From Halobacteriovoraceae bacterium (lineage in GTDB: Bacteria; Bdellovibrionota; Bacteriovoracia; Bacteriovoracales; Bacteriovoracaceae): a DNA stretch of 64,000 nt. Within the stretch, counting starts at the first letter, position 1. Every line of letters starts with the position of its first letter. The position numbers and the translations under genes are program-made. The notes below the pieces were generated by a model. The model saw nothing but the letters and a program-made list of their open reading frames with translations, was not told where the DNA came from and did not search any database. The stretch covers positions 124,001 through 188,000 of the forward strand of contig JACKAK010000008.1 of NCBI GenBank assembly GCA_020635115.1, written 5' to 3'. This document shows, in pieces, positions 14,794 to 24,599 of this stretch.

Positions 14794-17667
14794 TTATAAG
14801 GACAATATTTTATACATTATCTTTCTTTTAACATCATTTGCCTCTAAATCATCAAGAAACTCAAAGACAAATCCATCATCTTCAGACCTGATTATAATTG
14901 CATTTAAATACTCGTTTTGATTCTCTAAATAGGGCATAACCTTTATTTGTTCACCTATTCCAAATTTAAATTCCGTTAATATCTTTCCTCCATTTAAAGA
15001 TATGTTTTCAAGAAAATAACTCCCATTTTTTTTGGTATTTTTAAAAGATATATGTATTTTGCAATTAGCTTTAAACCTTTCATTTTTTCTTTTGTATCCA
15101 AAGAAAATTTTATTTTTTAATTGAAGTTCAAGAACTCCGGCCAATTCAAGTAAAATCGAAAATGGGTTATCACCACTTTTTTCAATAAATGAATAATTAT
15201 TATTTGAAATCGATATGTCTCCTGTTAGCTGAAAATATTTCAAGATCTTCTCCAAAAATATTTGTCTTTCCATAGATATTCGAATGTAGTAAGTCTTTAC
15301 AACTTCATCAAAGTTTTTGTTGAATATTCCCTCTAAATCAGAGATTTGACCTTTTTTGTTAAATTGAATTATTTTTGCTATAAATGCTGGCAGTATATAG
15401 TAATGAATAATATTATTCCGATAATGTTTTGCTCTTAAGATGTCAACATCTACGAGAGATATTACTTCTGGAATCTTTACATTGTTTAACTTAAATTTTC
15501 GATTTATGAAGGGAACACTATTTAATTGTTCTGTAATATTCCCAGTATGATTTTTAAATATTCTTGTATCATTTTCACATCCATATAACTTTAAAAGTAC
15601 TGATGAAAAGTTAATGAAATGCTTGATGTCATTAATATAGAGATGTTTTTCTTTTGAACTTAATAGTGCTAAACAAGCTATAGAAGATATCAAAGGGGCC
15701 GCTGAATTGTTTATTCTACTCATTGTTTCATTCACGGTATCTTGAAGCAGTTCCTTGTTGACACTAAATCCGTTATTTATATCAAAATAATCATCTACTT
15801 TATCGATGTAAATGGGATCGGAGAAATTAACATGCACACTGGATTTCTCTTTTCCAAGAAGCAGTTTCCATACAGTAGATAAGAAAATTGAAAATTTATT
15901 TTTTTTTGTATAGGTTTTAATTAGCATATCAGTTTTTTCTTGTATATCAGTACCAATTGATTCAAGGTTTTCCTGATGCATATCCTTTAACAAAGATTCT
16001 GACTCTGGAAGTATATCATATACAAGTGAAATCGGTTGAATACAGATCTTAATATTTTTAAGTTGCTGTGCATTTAACAAGTAACTTTTCAGGGCACCAA
16101 CTTTTGGCCTCAATGTGTACCCTTGTCGGCTTCGTTGTCCTTCTAGATAAATATTTGTAGTTCTAGAATTTATTAAAGAGTGTTTTATAACTGAGTTCAA
16201 AACCGCCGTATAAGTATCATCAACTTTCTTTCTTCTTATGAAATATGCTCCAACAATTTTCCCTACTATTCCTACTATATTTTGTTTCATTTTTAGAGCT
16301 GCACTAGCAACAGGAACTCCACACGAATAGTCACAATATATTTTCATGAGCAATGTAGAGTCAAAGATACTTCTATGAGAAGGAGTAAATATCACAAAAT
16401 AATCTTTTTCAATACTACGAAGATCATTAGGTATATTAACATGTATATTTTTAAATAAAAATTTACACAAAATTTTCGAGTATAGATGGACTAAATAGTT
16501 ACCAAATGCCGATCTAGAGCTAGTCATTTCTCTTACATATGACATCACTTTTTCATGATTATAATTTTCTCCCAGTTCTCTAATTACATTTTCTTTTACA
16601 AAACGAACTAATTCAGTCTTCCCAATATGTTCAATTTCGAAAAATGGGCTTCCACTATCTATGTTGAAATGACTGTAATAATCTAATATTAGCCTCTTGA
16701 GGAAACCAACTTTTTTTTCAAAGTTGATTTCTTTATTTAAGTAGTCATAGGATGAAAGATTGACGGAAGTTGTAAATCCCAAAGGGTTATTTATTAATAG
16801 TTTTATATCGCTCATATTTTTTTCATGTCTCTTCAAATACTCGTACATTCTACTTTTTCTTGTAAGACCACGAAATGTAGAACTACCAAATTCGCAGGTA
16901 GTGATATTTACTTTTTTTGTAGGAGAAATTTTAAGCTTATGAATGATTATTTTAAAAAATATTGTAATACGTCCAAAATACCCATAGCTTGGGGCAATAA
17001 AGAGATAATTAAACTTTTTGTCAGGATGCTTAATTTTCCCAAGAAAACAACTTATTTCATTGCAAATATCTGATCTTTTAATTTGTCTTTCTTTTGAATA
17101 CTCTCTATTCCAAGGAGTAGAAAGGAGTAATGTAGAAAAACCTTTCTTTCTTGCAGAGTCAATTTCATTTACATTATCATCTATGAGAAGGCAGTTTTTT
17201 TTATCAATATTGAACAATTTAGCATAAGAGTCTATTATTTCACATTTGGATATGGACTTTGAAAACATTGGCCCACATGCAACATAACGATTTTCAAAAT
17301 CAACACCTAAGAGTTCTTTTAGTCTTTTTATTCTCCATCTTGAGAAGATAGGTGGATTTTTACTAAGTAAAATCACTCTTTCATCTTTAAGAACATTAAA
17401 AAATTCTGGAGTGTTCAATTCTTGAAATAATTTTTGTGATCGATGTAATCCAAAGGGTAGACTGGATAGGGCCATTAACCACATCGTGTTTTTTGACTTT
17501 AAAGTTTCTGGAAACGCCTTATAATAATCAATATGAGAACGATTTCTCATCTCTTCTTCTGAGGGAAAGTTCTTCATAAAAAGGAATTTACTTATAACAC
17601 TGACACTTCTATGTGGTGGAGTAAGAAGGGTGTCATCAACATCGAGGAAAACATATTTATTTTCCAT
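14794..17667 (-). CDS. HAD - glycerol-3-phosphate acyltransferase (PlsB-like) - PilZ fusion protein
   Basis: 957 aa. Residues 1-200 are a HAD-superfamily hydrolase (FLDVDDTLL nucleophile motif, later LLIDDNVNEID). The centre is a PlsB-type acyltransferase: PSHRSIFDS (HX4D, about 428-433) and YLEGQRSRQG (about 508), followed by a long helical C-terminal part. The last ~100 residues are a PilZ domain (RKNERF near 861, then ENISLNGG), the c-di-GMP-binding fold. The enzyme would start phospholipid synthesis by acylating glycerol-3-phosphate; the HAD part might act on a glycerol phosphate or acyl phosphate substrate (inference). It lies eight bases after a PilZ gene in one operon with a sigma28-like promoter. 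Low GGCC content compared with its neighbours. This three-domain order is unusual to me. Confidence 0.88.
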   Translation of the reverse strand: MENKYVFLDVDDTLLTPPHRSVSVISKFLFMKNFPSEEEMRNRSHIDYYKAFPETLKSKNTMWLMALSSLPFGLHRSQKLFQELNTPEFFNVLKDERVILLSKNPPIFSRWRIKRLKELLGVDFENRYVACGPMFSKSISKCEIIDSYAKLFNIDKKNCLLIDDNVNEIDSARKKGFSTLLLSTPWNREYSKERQIKRSDICNEISCFLGKIKHPDKKFNYLFIAPSYGYFGRITIFFKIIIHKLKISPTKKVNITTCEFGSSTFRGLTRKSRMYEYLKRHEKNMSDIKLLINNPLGFTTSVNLSSYDYLNKEINFEKKVGFLKRLILDYYSHFNIDSGSPFFEIEHIGKTELVRFVKENVIRELGENYNHEKVMSYVREMTSSRSAFGNYLVHLYSKILCKFLFKNIHVNIPNDLRSIEKDYFVIFTPSHRSIFDSTLLMKIYCDYSCGVPVASAALKMKQNIVGIVGKIVGAYFIRRKKVDDTYTAVLNSVIKHSLINSRTTNIYLEGQRSRQGYTLRPKVGALKSYLLNAQQLKNIKICIQPISLVYDILPESESLLKDMHQENLESIGTDIQEKTDMLIKTYTKKNKFSIFLSTVWKLLLGKEKSSVHVNFSDPIYIDKVDDYFDINNGFSVNKELLQDTVNETMSRINNSAAPLISSIACLALLSSKEKHLYINDIKHFINFSSVLLKLYGCENDTRIFKNHTGNITEQLNSVPFINRKFKLNNVKIPEVISLVDVDILRAKHYRNNIIHYYILPAFIAKIIQFNKKGQISDLEGIFNKNFDEVVKTYYIRISMERQIFLEKILKYFQLTGDISISNNNYSFIEKSGDNPFSILLELAGVLELQLKNKIFFGYKRKNERFKANCKIHISFKNTKKNGSYFLENISLNGGKILTEFKFGIGEQIKVMPYLENQNEYLNAIIIRSEDDGFVFEFLDDLEANDVKRKIMYKILSL

Positions 17668-17675
17668 CTCGTTTC

Positions 17676-18035
17676 CTAGGTATCCAAATTGAAAATATCA
17701 GCATATTGTTCTAATGAATCTCTAATTTCTTCAGCGTCATGTTCTGTTAAATCAAGGAATTGAACACCAAAACCTGGAGGATAATTTGGCTTTTCCTCCC
17801 TAACCCACGCAACTTTAGAATTTACTTTATAGGATTTATTATTATGTGGAAGGGCGAAATTAATTGTCAGTTTGGATCCTACAGAAGGAATACTATCTGC
17901 TTCAATGAACATTCCCCCTTTACTGATATTTTCAATGAAATAATCATCTTCAACATTTCCATTATTGAAAGTTATTAGAAGTCTTAACTTAATCCTTAAA
18001 TAACTATTTGAATCTCTGCGCTCAAATTGACTCAT
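17676..18035 (-). CDS. PilZ domain protein
   Basis: 119 aa, a single PilZ domain. The N-terminal Arg cluster (SYLRIKLR) and ENISKGGMFIE match the two c-di-GMP-binding motifs, and GFGVQFLDL is typical of the myxobacterial-type PilZ family. Small PilZ proteins pass c-di-GMP signals to partner proteins. It is the first gene of the operon with the HAD-PlsB-PilZ fusion, has a clear GAGGGAC ribosome binding site, and lies about 45 bases downstream of a sigma28-like promoter. Confidence 0.9.
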   Translation of the reverse strand: MSQFERRDSNSYLRIKLRLLITFNNGNVEDDYFIENISKGGMFIEADSIPSVGSKLTINFALPHNNKSYKVNSKVAWVREEKPNYPPGFGVQFLDLTEHDAEEIRDSLEQYADIFNLDT

Positions 18036-18080
18036 CTGTCCCTCGATCCTAATTTCAAAATTTTGTTTATAAGCATAAGT

Positions 18081-18107
18081 TTATCGACTTGAAACAGATT
18101 ATCTTTA
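18081..18107 (-). promoter_or_regulatory. Sigma28 (FliA)-type promoter of the PilZ / HAD-PlsB-PilZ operon
   Basis: Minus strand: TAAAGATA (18107-18100), an 11-base spacer, then GTCGATAA (18088-18081). Against TAAAGTTT-N11-GCCGATAA this is 6/8 and 7/8, with the critical TAAA and CGATAA cores intact. The predicted start is about 39 bases before the PilZ ATG. Confidence 0.7.
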
Positions 18108-19063
18108 ATCCCAATATCTATAAGATGTGATTACTTAAATTTATAATATTTTTACGTTATCACATTCGAAGTATACTGTTCAGTTGAGGGCCAGGCACAT
18201 AATTGAATTATGATAACATTAAATTGGAATCTTCCACCTATACTGTTAGCTGACTCTTATTGTTTAGAGACAATGTAATTGCCGAACACAAGAGTCCAGT
18301 TCTACAGGGAAATTTTGTTTCAAATATCTTAAATCTTTCTCAATCATCAAACACTTCGAGTATCTGACTCGAAATAAACAACAGGCAAAGGAATCATAAG
18401 TTTTTTGGAGACAGGGTTATAAGTATCTAATCAGAACATTAAGACTTGATTTCCCTTCACTATAACAGTCTCAATTTTAGGATTTTTTCGAATGTGGGGA
18501 CTCCAATAATTTTTTTCTAGTTAATATATGCGCAACAATATAACTCAGCATATTATTCACAAAGATTTTATCCAAAAATTGTGAGAGCTTTAAGACCATA
18601 TTAATCCAGCAAAACTGTCGTTCAAAAAAGTTTTGTATTTGGAAAAAGTGCCGATAAAAACCTATATGTCAGACCTCTTATAATCCAAAAAATCAAAAAT
18701 TTGCCAATTTATTTTCATATAATTTATATTATATGAAATATAATGCATCTAACTAGTTGAATTTACAAAATGAAGGAAAAATACTTAAAAATGAGGCTCT
18801 AGGTATGGGACAAATGAAATTTGAAAAACATAAGCAAACCAAGCGCGTTATTTGTAACAAATTTAACAAGTCATACTTCCAAAGGGGATCGTCACATCAG
18901 ATAATTCTTTTATTTCAAAGGCTTAATAACTTCTGTGTTTTTTTAGCATTACAATTTAGACTCAATAACACAAATTTGAGGCATATATATGAAAAAAGAC
19001 TTTTGATTAGCTCTCTAACATATAGAATTTATGATAGTAAGTTACTTGGACTATACTAACCCA
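18108..19063. other. Long divergent intergenic region, about 1 kb
   Basis: It lies between the minus-strand PilZ operon and the plus-strand lipoprotein gene. I see no gene I can support. The only long frame (18757-19059, plus) has no ribosome binding site, unlikely composition and no recognisable motif. A perfect GCCGATAA sits at 18650-18657, but no -35 box lies at the right spacing. The size and lack of coding signal suggest decayed DNA or an unrecognised RNA. Confidence 0.5.
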
Positions 19064-21052
19064 ATGAATAGATTGTTACTTTTTTTATTCTGTTTATATT
19101 TAGCTACTTCATGTGGAAAGTCTGGTGTCAGTGTTGGTGAAATTTCCAATCTGAAATCAACAAATGACAATGTCTCAGCTAACAGTACCCCTGTAGCTGT
19201 TAATGATACTTATGACCTCCGCCCTGGAGAAAGTGTTAGCTTTAATATTCTTTCAAATGACTCAGATTCTGACGGAACATTTAGTGTCACGTCGATTGAC
19301 TCACCTCGTTCAGGCAGTCTAATTGATAATGGTAATGGAAATTATACTTATATCGCAGATGCAAGTTTTCACGGACAAGTTTCCCTAAATTACACCATAA
19401 CTGATAATCAAAGTGCACAGGCCAATGCTCTAATAAAATTTAATGTTCTTTACGCTACAGAGTACACGGGTAGAGAAAAAGATGGAGATTGGAATAATCC
19501 TAAGAATTGGTGTGGGACAATAACTGATGATACATGCGACGGAGCAAGTTTTGCTCCAATCACAACCGATGTCGTTTATTTTTCTGGAGTGTGTGAACTG
19601 GAGTGTAATGTATCTCTTGACACTAGCTCTCAGGCACAAACATATCTTGGTTTGAAAATGGCCAGTGATTATACAGGAACTATCACTTTACAAGGTTCCA
19701 ATGACTTTACTTTAAAAGATGAGGGTTTTTTACAGGAAGGAGGCATTCTTAATGCATCTGGTCTAACAGGAACATTTTTGATTAGTGATTATATTTACAC
19801 GAAGATTGGAATGGAAATAAAAGGTGGAAACTTTACGGCCGGAATCAATACGGAAATTTCAATTTCTATTTTAGGATCAAATGCTTCTACCCTTATTAAA
19901 ATTGATGATGCAAATTACTTCGATCATAATAACGGTCATTTTAAAATTGAATACAAAAATGCCTGGGCCCAAGCTCCCTCTATAACTTATAATCTTGCAG
20001 ATCAAACGACCTTTTATAATCTTGAACTTAATGCAGGAGGAGCTGACTCTAATAAACCTCAAAGTTCTATCACAACTGCATCAAAAATAGTGGTTGAAAA
20101 TGATTTTACATTTAATCTTCCTACTTTAACTGAAGGCAATATCGATCTTTATGGGGATTTATATTTAGGATCGAGACCAGTGAATTACTCTTATCAATCT
20201 GGAAGTTCTTCAAAAGCGATGATTACTTTCAAAGGAAATAATCATAGTCAGTATGAGTGTCTATATACCTCAAGTATCAATGTAGGTCCTCCTATTTCAA
20301 TAGATAAAGGATCATATTCAGTGGCACCAAGTGCAGGTACGACAAACTGTGGTTTTTCAGGTATAAATATATTATCGGGTACTTTTATTGCTCCTTCTGA
20401 AACCTTGAATATAGCTCCATATATACCATATGATAATTATGATTTTTACTTATTAAACACAAGCTCTGGTACCACATTTAATCATAATGGAGGTCACTTA
20501 TATTTGCAGCTTATGGGAGGATGGATGGTTGATCCAAATGCTAAGTTAAATATTTCAGAAACTGGCATTACTTTGAACGATCTTACAATAGTTAATAGTA
20601 TGAATTCAAGCTACAAACAAGAAATTGTCGCAGATTTAGGAAGTGGAATGATTACAGTTGAAGGGAATCTAACTATTGATCAAACTTACCTGACGTATCT
20701 TAGTTTACCTACGGTAGAAGTACAAGGAGATGTCTCAATAACTGGGAACCAAAGTAGAAATTTCGATCTGATACTAAATGGATCAAATCAATCTTTTTCG
20801 AATTCTTCTACTTTATCAACCGTTACAGGAAATTTAACTTTTGCTAGTTCTGGAACAATAAGTGTTTTAACTGATTTGAATATGTCTACAGATAATTCAG
20901 ATATATTAATCTCATCTGGAGTCGTCAATATTTTAGGAAATGATTTACTCGTAGATGACAAACTCACAATAGAATCAGGAGCTACTTTGGATATGGGTGG
21001 AGGAGTAATTAGCTACGGAACAATTTTAAATAGTGGAACTTTCATTCCATAA
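19064..21052 (+). CDS. Lipoprotein with cadherin/Ig-like domain and beta-solenoid-like C-terminal region
   Basis: 662 aa from the ATG at 19064 (MNRLLLFLF); an upstream ATG at 19031 would only add 11 residues before the signal. The signal peptide ends in a lipobox (LATSC), so the protein is predicted to be lipid-anchored. A bacterial Ig/cadherin-like domain follows (about 45-130, with VAVNDTYDL, NDSDSDG and LNYTITDNQ). The long remainder has repeated short beta strands with Asn, Gly and Thr turns (INILSG, NLTIDQ, VNILGNDL), as in right-handed beta-helix surface proteins. It is likely cell-surface exposed. No catalytic motif is visible. The start region has only a weak ribosome binding site. 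Confidence 0.8.
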   Translation: MNRLLLFLFCLYLATSCGKSGVSVGEISNLKSTNDNVSANSTPVAVNDTYDLRPGESVSFNILSNDSDSDGTFSVTSIDSPRSGSLIDNGNGNYTYIADASFHGQVSLNYTITDNQSAQANALIKFNVLYATEYTGREKDGDWNNPKNWCGTITDDTCDGASFAPITTDVVYFSGVCELECNVSLDTSSQAQTYLGLKMASDYTGTITLQGSNDFTLKDEGFLQEGGILNASGLTGTFLISDYIYTKIGMEIKGGNFTAGINTEISISILGSNASTLIKIDDANYFDHNNGHFKIEYKNAWAQAPSITYNLADQTTFYNLELNAGGADSNKPQSSITTASKIVVENDFTFNLPTLTEGNIDLYGDLYLGSRPVNYSYQSGSSSKAMITFKGNNHSQYECLYTSSINVGPPISIDKGSYSVAPSAGTTNCGFSGINILSGTFIAPSETLNIAPYIPYDNYDFYLLNTSSGTTFNHNGGHLYLQLMGGWMVDPNAKLNISETGITLNDLTIVNSMNSSYKQEIVADLGSGMITVEGNLTIDQTYLTYLSLPTVEVQGDVSITGNQSRNFDLILNGSNQSFSNSSTLSTVTGNLTFASSGTISVLTDLNMSTDNSDILISSGVVNILGNDLLVDDKLTIESGATLDMGGGVISYGTILNSGTFIP

Positions 21053-21317
21053 AGCTTTCTTTTCAACACAATATTTAAATTTTTAGAAATCTATTTATAC
21101 TTTTTCTAAATGAATATTCTCATTTCATAATATATAAATGTCTCTTATCCAGTTTTAAAGAAGATTACAAAAATCTATTTTTTAAATATGCAGACCTTGC
21201 TATCATTATGATTTTACTAGTATATATAGCGCCAAATATCTCACGCTCAATAACTTTTTAAAATGCAATAATGGATAAATAAGATCAACAATTTTCATTA
21301 ATTTTAATGGAGTACGT

Positions 21318-22133
21318 ATGAGAACTATGTCATATATTTTACCTAAAAGCATGAGATCTACTATTGTTAGAAATAAAATCGAGCTAACGAAGGCCCAAGA
21401 AAATATAGAAAAGCTTGATATCAAGGTTGCAACAACAACTGATGAAGTATCACAAGCACTTAATATAGTATATGAAGAGTACTACAAGTTGGGTTTCACT
21501 GATTATTCTCGAACTGGATTATACTGGACTGATCACATTTTAAAAGAAAACTCTCATCTACACGTTATAAAATATCAGAATAAAGTAATAGGTACCTTCA
21601 CAGTTATCGTTCGAAACGGGGAAAAACTCCCAGTTGAAGAGAATGGTCTAAAAATTCCAGAAAAATACATAAATAACTGTGCTGAAATAAGTTTGTTGGC
21701 CATACACAAAAAATGGAGAGGAAAGACAGGAGAAATTTTATTTCCTGCTCTAGTCAAACTATATAACTTTTGTAAGCAGGTAAATGTAGAGGACTTATAC
21801 ATCGTTTTTAATCCAAAACATGAAATCTTTTATGAGGATATTCTATTATTTGATATTCTCAAAGACTATTCGTCTAAAATATATTGTAAGCAGGTAAACG
21901 GTGCAAAAGGTGTACTTGGACACCTCAATTTATACAATGCTCTAAGTAAATACAAAGAAATTTATGAGAAAAAAGAACAAGAACGTAATCTATACCAGTT
22001 TTTCGTTTTGTCTAAGTATTACACACAGAAGGACATTGAAGTAGGAACAGGGAAAATTGTTTTAAGAGTAATAAACCAAGCTATTTCAAAAGATCTTCTA
22101 AGTCGCAATTTATATTATGAGACTGCCGCCTGA
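21318..22133 (+). CDS. FeeM-like N-acyl amino acid synthase / acyl-homoserine-lactone-synthase-fold protein
   Basis: 271 aa, GNAT-like fold. EISLLAIHKKWRG, followed by LYIVFNPKHEIFYED, matches the FeeM/AHL-synthase family, where the E-x-x-x-L-A strand and the NPxHxxFY segment line the acyl-carrier-protein and acyl pocket. The family joins a fatty acyl chain from acyl-ACP to an amino acid or amine, making signalling or membrane-active N-acyl compounds. A TGGAG ribosome binding site precedes the ATG. It is monocistronic, with a strong terminator just downstream. Substrate is unknown, and no luxR-type receptor gene adjoins it. Confidence 0.72.
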   Translation: MRTMSYILPKSMRSTIVRNKIELTKAQENIEKLDIKVATTTDEVSQALNIVYEEYYKLGFTDYSRTGLYWTDHILKENSHLHVIKYQNKVIGTFTVIVRNGEKLPVEENGLKIPEKYINNCAEISLLAIHKKWRGKTGEILFPALVKLYNFCKQVNVEDLYIVFNPKHEIFYEDILLFDILKDYSSKIYCKQVNGAKGVLGHLNLYNALSKYKEIYEKKEQERNLYQFFVLSKYYTQKDIEVGTGKIVLRVINQAISKDLLSRNLYYETAA

Positions 22134-22181
22134 GTCACTCTTAGCTACTGAATCCAATGCATACTTATCAATATTCAAAAC

Positions 22182-22218
22182 AAAAAGGGGCCCCAAAATG
22201 CTATATTGGCCCCTTTTT
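22182..22218. terminator. Bidirectional intrinsic terminator
   Basis: An 11-bp perfect stem (AAAAAGGGGCC at 22182-22192 with GGCCCCTTTTT at 22208-22218) and a 15-base loop. T-tracts flank it on both strands, so it can stop both the FeeM-like gene and the convergent exported-protein gene. Confidence 0.92.
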
Positions 22219-22280
22219 CATATTCTTGGTAAATTCGGATATATGATTATCGTCTCAAAAAAACAGTACTATAAAAAAAT

Positions 22281-23024
22281 CTAGAAAATATTCTCGTACC
22301 ATTTTGGCCTTAACTCATTAGAGTCATATTGCATTTTTACAAGATTGTAATACTTTCTTAGAGATTTTAATTTCTCAAATCTTCCTACTATTATATCCTT
22401 TCTATATTGAAATGATTCACTTTCAAAATCTTCACTTGAAAGGTCATTATGTATAGTAGTAAATTGAATCAATTGGTTTTCAACCTGTTCAACATACTCA
22501 GAAAAAAGTGCTACATAATCTTCTATGACACCACTATCAATTTTAGAAAGATCAGAATCTCTTTTAATTAAATAATCATATAATTTAATAGCACTATCAA
22601 TAGTGTCTTTCTCATATTTGAAAGTGTATACGATTGAATCAAATTTCTTGGATTGATTTATAAAATGTTCTCTTTTATATAGTTTAATATATTTAATTAA
22701 GCTTAATGAGAGTTCTCTTTTTTCAAGTAACGAGACTGAATTGTTTGAAAAATACTCATTATTTTCTATTTCCAAATCATTTATCGATTGAATATATTTT
22801 CCTAGTCTATGAATTAGTATTTTGATTTCATTCAAAGACCGACATTGATCTTTTATGCTATCAAAATTTGAAATTTTAATAGCTTCTGAGGAATCATCGA
22901 AATGAACATTGGATTTTGTAACAATATCTTCTTCTGCAGTATAAAATTCTTTAACTACGTCATCGCTAAATAGAGAAAAATTTAAAGATAATATAAAGAA
23001 TAAAAGAAAAGTAAATTTGTTCAT
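22281..23024 (-). CDS. Exported protein of unknown function
   Basis: 247 aa from the ATG at 23024; a GTG and another ATG lie just upstream in frame. An N-terminal signal peptide (MNKFTFLLFFILSLNFSLFS) is followed by a mostly helical, charged protein, with long helices such as VLSKIDSG-like and EDYVALFSEYVEQVEN segments. I do not recognise a family. GGCC is almost absent in it, unlike core genes here. It is monocistronic and shares the terminator at 22182 with the FeeM-like gene. Confidence 0.7.
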   Translation of the reverse strand: MNKFTFLLFFILSLNFSLFSDDVVKEFYTAEEDIVTKSNVHFDDSSEAIKISNFDSIKDQCRSLNEIKILIHRLGKYIQSINDLEIENNEYFSNNSVSLLEKRELSLSLIKYIKLYKREHFINQSKKFDSIVYTFKYEKDTIDSAIKLYDYLIKRDSDLSKIDSGVIEDYVALFSEYVEQVENQLIQFTTIHNDLSSEDFESESFQYRKDIIVGRFEKLKSLRKYYNLVKMQYDSNELRPKWYENIF

Positions 23025-23237
23025 ATACATACCCACTTTATATAAAAGTTAAAGAAGAGTTAAATTCTTAGTAATATTTCTTATATAACAATTTCATTTC
23101 TTTGTCTTCTTGATAGTAAGATTTACAGATAACGTGAATAAAGTGACAATTTGATAGACATTCTTAAACCATAAAATCCAATTTAATCAAATAGATAGAA
23201 TATTTTATGAATTCTTGAAATTTATATCCTGTTGAGG

Positions 23238-23265
23238 ATGGCCTAACTTTTTAAGTATAGGCCAT
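23238..23265. terminator. Hairpin downstream of the nitroreductase gene
   Basis: ATGGCCTAACTT pairs with AAGT-A-TAGGCCAT (one bulged A, 3-base loop), a strong 12-bp hairpin about 35 bases after the nitroreductase stop on the minus strand. There is no good U-tract, so termination is likely but not certain. Confidence 0.5.
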
Positions 23266-23300
23266 GTTTTCGTAAAAATATTGTGTTTGATAATATCCTT

Positions 23301-24425
23301 CTATTCCTGGAAATGTTTTTCAGTGTTTTCCTCTGAAACCGCAAGTTCGGCATGCGCAACTTGATCTGTTGGCTCATTCGCTAATAAAGTTAAACTGTCT
23401 ACTCGTTGAGATTTCATATTTTCGGCCATTTCCGATAATGGAAAACCAATTCTTAATAACCATGTAGCTGTATCATTTTCTTCAAGTCTAAAAAGATTTG
23501 AAAATAAATCATTTCCATTTTTAAATAGATCTTTTGCCTCTTCATGTACTTTTGTTTTTGTGTTTGCACTCTCGTCAAATATACAAAGAGAAGATAGAGT
23601 TAAAGGTTGAGCTACTATTCCATGTTTGGCCAATGTAAGCCAACAATGAATGGCCTGTCTACCAACTTCAACGAGAGAACTGTTTGAACTTTCTTTTACA
23701 GAAAAAAGAAGAAATCCAGGAGTTTTTTTATAAACGTCTGATGTCTTTTTACTTAGTACCTTTGCTACGCCAAGCTTTAATAAAAAATCATAGATTTTTT
23801 TAGATGCAAACATAAGTCTAGTCATAAGAACATCTAATTTGTTCATTCCAAGATTTCTCCAGTTTAATCCTTTTTTGGGAATATTATTTGTGAAATCTAT
23901 CCATTGAAATGTCGCATAAATTAATTCTGATATATTCCAAAATTGAAAATCACTCTTTTTGAGATAACTCCATAATGAGCTTTTCTTTTCAGGTTTATAA
24001 AAGCTTACTTTTGAATGATAAAAATTATTTGTGTCAATAATCTTACTTAATACTTCTAGTGGAATATCTTTAGTTTTATATTTCCTTCTATCTGTCGCAC
24101 GTTTTCTAAGTTGGGAGTATAGATTATGTTGTCTATCTGTAGTTTCTTTAAAAGTAAGTTCAACACTCATACAATTATCATCTTCAAACTCATAGCTCAT
24201 ATTATATCCACGCACTTTAGAAGAGATTGAAATATATTCTAGTAGCCCCCCAAGTGAAATCATCATTGCATGATAATGTGGATCTATTGGATGATATGCT
24301 TTTTCTTTGTCTATTTGAACAACAAGAGAATTATCTTTAACAATAAATCTCCATGCTTGCATATTATCACCTGTAGGTGCCCAAATTGCTTCTTCTATAA
24401 TTTCTAGTAAAATTGCTGGTTGCAT
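23301..24425 (-). CDS. Nitroreductase-family (Acg-like) flavoprotein
   Basis: 374 aa. APTGDNMQAWRF near the N terminus and RRATDRRKYK-like FMN-contact region (RKRATDRRKY) indicate the nitroreductase fold in the long, two-domain Acg-like form. The C-terminal half has GRQAIHCWLTLAKHGIVAQPL and the final WLLRIGFPL strand, which belong to the second half of that fold. Members bind FMN, but many Acg-type proteins lack known activity and may store flavin. It has a GGAGC ribosome binding site. It is divergent from a TIGR02147 regulator, with repeated TTTGGCGTCAT sites between them. Confidence 0.78.
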   Translation of the reverse strand: MQPAILLEIIEEAIWAPTGDNMQAWRFIVKDNSLVVQIDKEKAYHPIDPHYHAMMISLGGLLEYISISSKVRGYNMSYEFEDDNCMSVELTFKETTDRQHNLYSQLRKRATDRRKYKTKDIPLEVLSKIIDTNNFYHSKVSFYKPEKKSSLWSYLKKSDFQFWNISELIYATFQWIDFTNNIPKKGLNWRNLGMNKLDVLMTRLMFASKKIYDFLLKLGVAKVLSKKTSDVYKKTPGFLLFSVKESSNSSLVEVGRQAIHCWLTLAKHGIVAQPLTLSSLCIFDESANTKTKVHEEAKDLFKNGNDLFSNLFRLEENDTATWLLRIGFPLSEMAENMKSQRVDSLTLLANEPTDQVAHAELAVSEENTEKHFQE

Positions 24426-24502
24426 AAATTTGCTCCTTACCTAACGTTCTCTCTATATATTACATATCAAAGACGACAATTTCATTAAATTAAACCATCA
24501 TA

Positions 24503-24513
24503 TTTGGCGTCAT
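24503..24513 (+). repeat. Direct repeat TTTGGCGTCAT, copy 1 (candidate operator)
   Basis: An 11-base word repeated exactly at 24600-24610, 97 bases away, in the divergent gap between the nitroreductase and the TIGR02147 regulator. This copy lies about 80 bases upstream of the nitroreductase ATG. The GC-rich core stands out in a very AT-rich gap. Confidence 0.5.
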
Positions 24514-24599
24514 ATTTCTTGTATTATTCATTATAAATATATAATATTACTATATTTTTATGAAATTAGTTGATGGGAATAATATTTATTTATTTTATT

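Noticed and set aside
18757..19059. 100-codon frame in the long intergenic region
   Set aside because: No ribosome binding site, poor protein-like composition and overlap with the start of the real lipoprotein gene.
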